In this document: positions 33,481 to 40,429 of the stretch, piece after piece
Numbering within the stretch: the first letter of the stretch is position 1
Layout of the letters: the number at the start of each line of letters is the position of its first letter
From: a virus
Reading direction: 5' to 3' (one strand)
DNA length: 51,446 nucleotides
Virus record (IMG/VR): IMGVR_UViG_3300003937_000240
Location: 1 to 51,446 of that record
Program-made: the position numbers and the translations under genes
Notes under the pieces: generated by a model
The model's input: the letters and a program-made list of their open reading frames with translations, nothing else
Told to the model about the DNA's origin: nothing
Database searches by the model: none

Positions 33481-34316
33481 GCAGTTTTCTTGGGATTATA
33501 TCCAGGAGGTGGAGCACCCACATCAGGCAAATGTTTCATTGGATATAAGTCTTCACCAAATGCCCATCTTCTTTCATGACACCAAAAACATCTTGCGCAT
33601 ACTCTTGTAAATCCTTGGGTCCACCAAGATGTACCAGTACATGAACGCGTATGCGGATAAATTTCATTAAGTAAAAATGGGTGAGCATGATATATAGCGG
33701 CGACAAACTTTTTATCAACATTAATAAATGGTTGACATACTTGTCTACGCATTGTTGGCCATTCTTCTCCTTCATGACTACGGCGAGGTTCACATAAATG
33801 ATCGAATTTATGTTTTTTCATTTCTTCCATTGATGGATTACTTGACATACCATCGAATCTTAGAATATGATCGTATTCTAACATAAGATCTCTAGTGATT
33901 CTATCTATTAATAACATCTTAACCATTCCAACAACGGTCATATCTTTATATCTGTCATAATATTTTATACAATATTCAGCATCAGCAAAATATTTAGGGT
34001 CTTTGTCATCAAATTCAAATACTCTTATGTCTTTTAAATTTGCATTAGGAAAATGTTTCTGCATTTTTTCAACAAACATAATAGCTGAGTCAGCATCTAA
34101 TGGTGCATTTAAATCTCTACATGTATATGGAATCCATTCAATCTCAGGAAAATATTTACAACACAAATAAAGTGCTGAGGCAGAATCACATCCGCCTGAT
34201 AGCGATACTAAAACTTGTTCAGGTAAACCATTCTCACCAAGTTTAACATCGTATAAATTTTTTGCTTGTTCAGGACTAAAAAAGTCAATTGTTATACCAT
34301 TATATGTTATTTCCAT
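33477..34316 (-). CDS. PP-loop ATP pyrophosphatase, QueC/ExsB-like
   Basis: 279 residues from ATG 34316 (TAATG overlap with the upstream gene; an ATG 24 nt earlier is less likely). The PP-loop SLSGGCDSASALYLCC lies near residue 40, the ATP-binding signature of the adenine nucleotide alpha-hydrolase superfamily. The C-terminus contains SCTGTSWW, then CARCFWCHERRWAFG, matching the zinc-binding Cys quartet and C-x-x-R-x-x-A-F end of QueC (7-cyano-7-deazaguanine synthase). The intervening region is longer than in QueC, and no QueD, QueE or FolE-like genes are visible here. It may therefore activate a different carboxylate or sulfur/nitrogen acceptor. Confidence 0.68.
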   Translation of the reverse strand: MEITYNGITIDFFSPEQAKNLYDVKLGENGLPEQVLVSLSGGCDSASALYLCCKYFPEIEWIPYTCRDLNAPLDADSAIMFVEKMQKHFPNANLKDIRVFEFDDKDPKYFADAEYCIKYYDRYKDMTVVGMVKMLLIDRITRDLMLEYDHILRFDGMSSNPSMEEMKKHKFDHLCEPRRSHEGEEWPTMRRQVCQPFINVDKKFVAAIYHAHPFLLNEIYPHTRSCTGTSWWTQGFTRVCARCFWCHERRWAFGEDLYPMKHLPDVGAPPPGYNPKKTA

Positions 34317-34939
34317 TATGTATTCCTTGTATTCCTCCATGTCTCTAATTCTTTAGTGACATTAAAGTATTCTTCGTTTTTAATTTTCTTTACTGTATTT
34401 TTCTTACTAGGTGCTGGAAAATTGTTATAGATGTCTTTCATACTATCACGAATATTCCTTGAATCTGGGTCGAAGCCTCTATTTGTTTTAACTAATAATA
34501 GAGTAAAGCCTTCGTCTTCTGCCATTTGTTTTGCTATCTCTATCTCATGTTCGTTATAACCAAACACAATATATTGCCAAACAATAGCAACACCCATTGA
34601 TTTACCTAATCGCATTGTTTCCCATACGTTGTCAAAATTAGAACCAATACGATATAGTTCACTCTTCTTATCGATACCATCAACACCAAAGTACCATGCA
34701 TTCTCATTCATACCATAAGTGAATGCTTCTTCCCACCATTCTTGAGTATGAGTTTTTTTAATAGACTCACCACATGTAGCAATACGTACACCTCTGCCAG
34801 TACCATCTAACATTTTTAAGAATGTTAAAAAGTGTGGGTTATAGATTGGGTCTGATATTTGTCCACAGAATCATATTTCATTTGTTGCATACCAATCGGC
34901 GATGCGATCATCAGGTTGTAGTTGTGTAAATCTTGCCAT
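34316..34939 (-). pseudogene. Radical SAM core-like gene interrupted by an in-frame TGA
   Basis: Reading from ATG 34939, which overlaps the upstream stop as TAATG, the frame encodes MARFTQLQPDDRIADWYATN, then EI, a TGA at 34873-34871, then FCGQISDPIYNPHF. It stays open to 34316. The segment on both sides of the TGA matches the paralogue at 32179 (FIEFCGNLSDPIYHPDF), so it is one gene with a single stop codon inside. The downstream part could restart at ATG 34813 (165 residues). The N-terminal CxxxCxxC motif is absent. Either a decayed radical SAM gene, a sequencing error, or TGA read as a sense codon. Confidence 0.6.
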
Positions 34940-35337
34940 TATATTGTTTCCGTCAAATATAAATTATTATCTTTCCTTAAATTACCACACTTATATTTAC
35001 AATGCTTCATTGCATGTTTTTGGTCATGCAGTAATGTCCAAAAGAAATGATTCCATTCTTCTGATTTAAATATTGCTTCAACTGATTCAGCTTTATTTAA
35101 TCGAAGATGGTTGTCTTTTAACCCAAAGTATTCAACACCAAAGTCATTCTTTGGATCATCTAGCCAACAGCATGGTAACATAAATCCATCAGATGTATAG
35201 GCAGCAGGTTTATGATAAGCCTTCGGTTCAAAGGTTAAACAACGTGGTTTAATCTCTAATTTAAATTCACCGATATCAAGTTCTTGTGCTTCTTGATCCT
35301 CTTTCTGCTTATTCATTGCTGCCTCTGACGAACTCAC
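34939..35337 (-). CDS. Stand-alone SPASM-like cysteine domain protein
   Basis: 132 residues from a GTG start that overlaps the upstream stop (GTGA); ATG at 35316 is the alternative. It lacks a radical SAM motif but carries a SPASM-like cluster: PRCLTFEP, then GFMLPCCWLDDP and HCKYKCGNLRKD. The arrangement aligns with the C-terminal domain of the radical SAM-SPASM protein at 32179 (CLNLDITKD, GYFVPCCEMDQW, MCQTFCRKN). It may be the rest of a radical SAM gene that lost its core, or a separate auxiliary cluster protein. The next gene is the interrupted radical SAM-like core. Confidence 0.6.
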   Translation of the reverse strand: MSSSEAAMNKQKEDQEAQELDIGEFKLEIKPRCLTFEPKAYHKPAAYTSDGFMLPCCWLDDPKNDFGVEYFGLKDNHLRLNKAESVEAIFKSEEWNHFFWTLLHDQKHAMKHCKYKCGNLRKDNNLYLTETI

Positions 35338-36110
35338 TGCTTCACTCCATTTATATATAAATCTGTTCCATCGCCTGTACCATCAAATGAAGGGAATTTA
35401 AATAGTTCATCGAGTGGTCCTCTATCACTAGCATCAAAACCTAATTCAGAGTTTTTAGTTTCATGATGCCATGTTCTATCAACTCCCTCATTGGGATATC
35501 CTATACCAATAATTAGTTTAGGGTTCATAATATCTTTTGAACCTGGCGTTGATTGACCATTAGATAATATATTAGCTATATTATCACATTCGAGGGCTGA
35601 GCATATGCCAGTTTTATATCCTAACATAGCTGCAGACAATGTTAAATTACCAACAGCGATTCCAATTGAAAAATCAATTTGCTCTTCATATACTGTTAAA
35701 GCATTATATTCTCCGCCTTCTTTAGCCATATAATGAGTACCACCTTTTGCTGTACCTCTATCTTCAGTAAAAACAAACATAGCATTTGCTAAGACTTGAG
35801 AATTCTTTACAGAATATTTTTCATCGTTTTGCCAAGGTTGACCATCTCTCATTTCAAACATATCATCGGGTGGTTCAGTAGCATCAGTTGGTGCTACAAG
35901 GAATTTCTTTGTCTGATCATAAATTTGTCTAATTTTAGTCTTATCAGTAAATACATGTAAAGCATAATGGGTTTCCATTGCTTTCTTTGGACTTTGCTGC
36001 GCAGCATAAATTAGTGTGTCTAAATCTGCTTGTGGAATTGTCTTAGACAAATCCCAGTTTCTTTGTGCGACTCGTGCAATATCGACAGCCGCTGTTATTG
36101 TTGCATTCAT
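35334..36110 (-). CDS. Nitroreductase family protein
   Basis: 258 residues. N-terminus typical of FMN-dependent nitroreductases: ARVAQRNWDLSKTIPQADLDTLIYAAQQSPKK, followed by a YALHVFTD strand, then the late helices VYEEQIDFSIGIAVGNLTLSAAMLGYKTGICSAL, which form the FMN-side dimer region, and LIIGIGYPNEGVDRTWHH near the end. The family uses NAD(P)H to reduce nitro, quinone or enone groups, or dehydrogenates azolines in RiPP pathways. Located between a radical SAM gene (ATGA overlap) and a SPASM-like gene. A more canonical family member than the two divergent copies in this operon. Confidence 0.78.
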   Translation of the reverse strand: MNATITAAVDIARVAQRNWDLSKTIPQADLDTLIYAAQQSPKKAMETHYALHVFTDKTKIRQIYDQTKKFLVAPTDATEPPDDMFEMRDGQPWQNDEKYSVKNSQVLANAMFVFTEDRGTAKGGTHYMAKEGGEYNALTVYEEQIDFSIGIAVGNLTLSAAMLGYKTGICSALECDNIANILSNGQSTPGSKDIMNPKLIIGIGYPNEGVDRTWHHETKNSELGFDASDRGPLDELFKFPSFDGTGDGTDLYINGVKQ

Positions 36111-37567
36111 AACTCTATCTCCTGTATATCGGGTATGTAATATTCTTCTAGTTCTGGAAATACTTTAAATAAATCCATTTCCCATTTTGTTCCTTTATAA
36201 TGTTTATCATTCATAAGTAGATATTTAAATGTGTCTTGTATATCTATGTAATCATCATCTCCTTCAACTCTATTGCCATAATATGTATCATGAGGAGATT
36301 CTCTTAATACCTGTTGTATATCTGGGAAGCCTTCATACAACGGTATAAGTTTTTCTTTAAGTGGTTTTGGTAATACATTAGCACATAATTTACCAGGACC
36401 TCTAATATTTGACCAATTTATTTGATGAAATAAAGCTTTATTCTCACCAAACCATTTTATTAATTCATGGAAACGAAGTACAGATAGGAATGATATAGCA
36501 CCATTAATGTTTACCCATACATTCTCGTATTGCTTAACATGTTTTATATTTTCAACAATTTCGTCCCAATTAGATCTACGTCTTATATAATTATTTGCTT
36601 CACCTATTGAATCTAATGATACTGTAAATTCAAATAATCCAAAGTGAGGAATAAATTTAGAAATTTTTAATTTTTCAAATTCTAATATAGACATATTTGT
36701 TTGGTACTTAACCATTATATTTTCAGCTTCACCTGATTCAACTATCTTTTCTAATAATCCATAAAACTTTTTCATTACTAATGGTTCACCACCAATTAAT
36801 TTTAAATTATATATGTACGGAGCAATTTCTGCAATCTGATCTGTAATATCATCAATTGTATTTATAGATAAAGCTGGAATCCTTTCCATCGAAGCTTCAG
36901 AAAAAATATTTTGGTCTTTTAAATCTTCGTGATGCATTGTTTGAAGTCGTATACTAGAATCATATGGAATACACATATAACAATCTAAGTTACATTGATT
37001 ACCATAAGCTTTTACTTGTACTTCAAATATTCTTTCTTTAAAAAATGCATCTGAATGAGTCGCCCAACCTGTTTCATCATGACTCCAACTTTCTATTTTT
37101 TTAAAACGTTCAACGGTATTACGCATGCGAGGCCAAAGTCTTTTATCATTTGTTTGGAGTTTTAAAGAAGCTTGACGTCTTGATCTTCCATAGTGTTCTT
37201 CTTGATATCTACAATTTCTACATATTTTATTTACAAGCTTTAAAGGATCATCAGGTGTAAGCATCTCTTCACGCATATGATTCAATGTTTCATCTTTATT
37301 AAAATAATCTTTGCAGCTTACATCTTTAATATTTGGACCATACGGTTCACCAGTATCTGGATCTGACTCTTGAGCCCAAGAACAAGGAAGGAATTGACCA
37401 TTAGTGGATGTGTATATCATTTGGAATGGTGCACCACAAAACCAAATCTCTTGATTTTTAATTTGATCTTCTAAAAGAGGAAATTTTGTAAACCATTCAC
37501 CTGTGTCTACCTTTCCACCGCCAAGGTATTGGTCACCAGGACCACCTTGCGTTAATTTTTTATCCAT
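36107..37567 (-). CDS. Radical SAM protein with N-terminal auxiliary cysteine domain (copy B)
   Basis: 486 residues. An N-terminal domain opens MDKKLTQGGPGD and holds Cys motifs IWFCGAPFQ, FLPCSWAQ and KICRNCRYQ (residues about 44-120). The radical SAM motif CNLDCYMC follows at 192-199 and the SAM loop IGGEPLVMKKFYGLL near residue 260. A barrel completes to SFLSVLRFHELIKWF, and the C-terminus has IDIQDTFKYLL and KVFPELEEYY. The cysteine-rich Twitch/SPASM-like part thus precedes the core, the reverse of standard SPASM proteins. Paralogous to the next upstream gene (TAATG overlap) and to the middle of the 971-residue fusion. Substrate unknown. Confidence 0.8.
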   Translation of the reverse strand: MDKKLTQGGPGDQYLGGGKVDTGEWFTKFPLLEDQIKNQEIWFCGAPFQMIYTSTNGQFLPCSWAQESDPDTGEPYGPNIKDVSCKDYFNKDETLNHMREEMLTPDDPLKLVNKICRNCRYQEEHYGRSRRQASLKLQTNDKRLWPRMRNTVERFKKIESWSHDETGWATHSDAFFKERIFEVQVKAYGNQCNLDCYMCIPYDSSIRLQTMHHEDLKDQNIFSEASMERIPALSINTIDDITDQIAEIAPYIYNLKLIGGEPLVMKKFYGLLEKIVESGEAENIMVKYQTNMSILEFEKLKISKFIPHFGLFEFTVSLDSIGEANNYIRRRSNWDEIVENIKHVKQYENVWVNINGAISFLSVLRFHELIKWFGENKALFHQINWSNIRGPGKLCANVLPKPLKEKLIPLYEGFPDIQQVLRESPHDTYYGNRVEGDDDYIDIQDTFKYLLMNDKHYKGTKWEMDLFKVFPELEEYYIPDIQEIEL

Positions 37568-39108
37568 TATCTATTTTCTGGTTTTATATAATACTCTTCT
37601 AATTCTGGAAATACATCAAATAAGTGTAGTTCCCATCTTGTTCCCGTGTAATACTCATCAGCCTTTAATAAATAATCAAATGTGTCTTGTATGTCTATAT
37701 CATCAGCAGGCATACGAAGAGCTTCTTGAATATCTGGCCAACCTTCATATTTAGGGAGTAAGTCATCTTTTAATTTTTGTGGTAAATTATTAGTTCTTAA
37801 ATGTGTTGGATGTTCTAACATAGCCCAATTTACCATATTAACTTTATCTTTACCTTCATCTAAACACCAATCAATCATTTCATAAAATCTTAATACACTA
37901 AGGAAAGAAACTAATCCATTAAAGTCAACATCAACATTATCATACTTATTACAAATATCTACATTGTCTACAATCTTATCCCAGCTACATCTTCTTCTCA
38001 TGTATTCAATAACTGGTCCGATGCCATCAATAGATCCAACCATAGAAACAAGTCTAAAGTGAGGAATATAATTAAAGATGTTATGTTTACCAGCCTTTGT
38101 CTCTGTCAAATTAGTTTGATATTTAACTATGATATGTTTAGCTTGATCGATTTCTATTAATTTATCTAATAGTTCATAGTGCTTCTTCATAATAAGAGGT
38201 TCACCACCAATAATTTTTATGCTTCGTATATATGGAGCCATCTCTATAGTTTGGTCCACCATAGATTTTGTATTAGATATAGGAAAAGTTTCATTATGTA
38301 TTGGTATCATAAATGTACCATCTGCTTCTTGTGTTATATCAGGTTCATTCAATATTTCAGTTTTATCTCTTGTTACCCAATCAAAAAAGTCTTGAGTTTC
38401 TTGGGTTAATTCACCAAATACTGAATCATTCCATACACCTTCATGAGCAACCTTTTGGCGAATTGTTGAATTTGCATGAGTACACATATAACAATCTAAG
38501 TTACATTCGGAACCATAAACTTTTAATTGAACCTCAATTATTCTTTCATCAAAGGCAAATAGACCACTTGCTTTAAATAATTGAGCAGCACGATCAACCT
38601 TTGGCCAAAATGAAGAATCATTAGTATGTATTTTCATACATGCTGTACGTCTTGATTTACCATAACGTCTCTCATCACTTACACATCGTTCACAATACTT
38701 ATTTACATTAGGAAATTCTTTTTCGTTTGGATCTAACATTTCTTTACGAATACCATTTAGAGCTTCGCTGTTTAACATCCAATCTTCAATTGATGTGTTG
38801 AGTACATTAGATTTACCATCAGGTTTACCGAAACAACATGGTTGATAATTACCATCTATCTCCATGTATAACTGAGTAAATGGAATATCACAAAAGAATA
38901 TTTCTTGGTCTTTGGCTTGTTGAGCAATTGATCCATGTTTAAGTAAGTCTGGAATAACTCTTATATCTCTTTTCTTACGGCCATCCTCAGAATGTGTTTT
39001 AAGAGGCTCTACAAACCAAGCATCGGTATTTACGTGACCTGCTGTAGACGTATCGCCAGGTCCGCCCTTTGTCATATATGTTGGAAGTTCTTTATTGTGG
39101 TCTTTCAT
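37567..39108 (-). CDS. Radical SAM protein with N-terminal auxiliary cysteine domain (copy A)
   Basis: 513 residues from ATG 39108, preceded by AAAGGA about 12 nt upstream; longer starts at 39141 or 39120 would overlap the previous gene by up to 50 nt. N-terminal KGGPGD as in copy B, then FFCDIPFTQLY, YQPCCFGKPDG and KYCERCVSDERRYGKSRR (auxiliary Cys set), radical SAM motif CNLDCYMC at about 202-209, and IGGEPLIMKKHYELLDKLIE. A 30-residue insertion after the radical SAM motif (near VTRDKTEILNEPD) is absent in copy B. The end matches copy B (DIQDTFDYLL, DVFPELEEYY). The pair may act on two sites of one substrate. Confidence 0.8.
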   Translation of the reverse strand: MKDHNKELPTYMTKGGPGDTSTAGHVNTDAWFVEPLKTHSEDGRKKRDIRVIPDLLKHGSIAQQAKDQEIFFCDIPFTQLYMEIDGNYQPCCFGKPDGKSNVLNTSIEDWMLNSEALNGIRKEMLDPNEKEFPNVNKYCERCVSDERRYGKSRRTACMKIHTNDSSFWPKVDRAAQLFKASGLFAFDERIIEVQLKVYGSECNLDCYMCTHANSTIRQKVAHEGVWNDSVFGELTQETQDFFDWVTRDKTEILNEPDITQEADGTFMIPIHNETFPISNTKSMVDQTIEMAPYIRSIKIIGGEPLIMKKHYELLDKLIEIDQAKHIIVKYQTNLTETKAGKHNIFNYIPHFRLVSMVGSIDGIGPVIEYMRRRCSWDKIVDNVDICNKYDNVDVDFNGLVSFLSVLRFYEMIDWCLDEGKDKVNMVNWAMLEHPTHLRTNNLPQKLKDDLLPKYEGWPDIQEALRMPADDIDIQDTFDYLLKADEYYTGTRWELHLFDVFPELEEYYIKPENR

Positions 39109-39760
39109 ATTGTTTATCATCCTTTGGTAAAAAAGAAACATCTCCTTGTTGATGTTTCAAATCTGCTTTTTGATATTCAGTCATCAAAAATTCTATTTCT
39201 TTGTAAGCCCATGTCGGTTCATATAAAATATCAATCTCATCAACTACTGAATGCCATTTAATAATTTCATATAATCTAGCAAAAGCTACTATATTTTTTT
39301 CAATTGTACTATCGCCTTTCACTTGATAATCAGCGCACATAGAAAGCATTATCTTTACATTATATCCAGCTTTAGCCCAATGTACTGCAGAATATCCTCT
39401 TGATAATGCTACACATCCACATGTATTACAACCTGCTATAAAAATATCTGTTATATTAACATCTTTTTCCTTTGCTATTTCTATAATATCTTTATAATCT
39501 AACTCTTTATCAGCTGGAGAAATGGTTACCCATTTATGTAGACCATCTGCTTTTGTCATCAACTCCAGTTCCCATGTTTTTTTATGATGTGCATCATAGT
39601 GATGAGAGGATATAATCAAAGATGGCTCATCATGATGACCAGATGCTCCAGAAAATAAGAATTGGTTTAAATAAGAAAATCTAAGATTATTCATATAGTT
39701 ATCACCCAAAGCTGGATGACCCTCAAAGTCAATCAATAATATTAATCTTCTATCTTCCAT
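39092..39760 (-). CDS. Isochorismatase-like cysteine hydrolase (copy 2, triad present)
   Basis: 222 residues. The expected hydrolase triad can be placed: Asp at residue 11 (ILLIDFEGHPA), Lys at 76 (GLHKWVTIS) and Cys at 116 in the nucleophile loop IAGCNTCGCVALS. The helix and strand that follow, GYNVKIMLSMCADYQ, resemble the end of the core in isochorismatase/nicotinamidase relatives. Loop and strand are shared with the degenerate copy at 29247. It immediately follows the nitroreductase-like copy 2, so both copies occur in the same two-gene order. Amide or imine hydrolysis of a small substrate is the family activity; the exact substrate is unknown. Confidence 0.62.
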   Translation of the reverse strand: MEDRRLILLIDFEGHPALGDNYMNNLRFSYLNQFLFSGASGHHDEPSLIISSHHYDAHHKKTWELELMTKADGLHKWVTISPADKELDYKDIIEIAKEKDVNITDIFIAGCNTCGCVALSRGYSAVHWAKAGYNVKIMLSMCADYQVKGDSTIEKNIVAFARLYEIIKWHSVVDEIDILYEPTWAYKEIEFLMTEYQKADLKHQQGDVSFLPKDDKQYERPQ

Positions 39761-39766
39761 AATATA

Positions 39767-40429
39767 TTAAACCCAATTTATTACTGTTTCTGGCTCCGGT
39801 TTTTTATCATCAGCACTATCTATATCATTTAACCATTCTCTTCGCGACTCTTTACATTTTCCAATTGTCACAAGTAATAATGGACATTCTTTTACAAAAT
39901 CTAAGTCTTCCCAATCTTTCATATCAATTGAAAAACAAAGAATGCATGAGGTATCTAAGCCTTCTTCTAAAGCGAATGCAGTTAGGTTAGAATAAAACAT
40001 ACCAGTTTCTATTAACGCACACATTTGACCATTGATTGCATCATTATCCATTTGCTCATAATAACCACCACCTTCTACATGTCTTTTATATAATGGATTT
40101 GGCTCGCAAATTCTTTGTGACATAACTATAGTATATGGTGCAGATGCCAATTGTTCAAATAATTTATTGTTACTCGTGGCAGGATGGACATAATCTTTAT
40201 TCTTTTCATTCATCAATACATCATTAACTTTAGTTTTTTCCCATATTGAAGTTTTTTCTGCAGTTTTATCTGGACCTAATACATTTACATGATAGGGCAT
40301 AAAACTATTTTTTGAACGAGTAACTTTCCAAGTATTCCATAATATTTTTTCTATTAATGCTTTATCAGGAACTTCATCACTCCATTCAATTACGTGTTTA
40401 CTCTTACTGAGTAATTCTAATTGGTTCAT
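39767..40429 (-). CDS. Nitroreductase-like protein (copy 2)
   Basis: 220 residues, paralogous to the gene at 29881. N-terminal half: RSKNSFMPYHVNVLGPDKT, then QLASAPYTIVMSQRICEPN; C-terminal half: LIETGMFYSNLTAFALEEGLDTSCILCF. The helix-turn motif and the SK-N-x-x-P-Y strand suggest the nitroreductase fold without a clear FMN signature. AAGGAG lies 7 nt before the ATG, and the start overlaps the stop of the 971-residue fusion (ATGA). With the downstream hydrolase it forms a two-gene module that appears twice in this operon. Reductase activity is likely only if FMN is bound, which cannot be judged here. Confidence 0.55.
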   Translation of the reverse strand: MNQLELLSKSKHVIEWSDEVPDKALIEKILWNTWKVTRSKNSFMPYHVNVLGPDKTAEKTSIWEKTKVNDVLMNEKNKDYVHPATSNNKLFEQLASAPYTIVMSQRICEPNPLYKRHVEGGGYYEQMDNDAINGQMCALIETGMFYSNLTAFALEEGLDTSCILCFSIDMKDWEDLDFVKECPLLLVTIGKCKESRREWLNDIDSADDKKPEPETVINWV

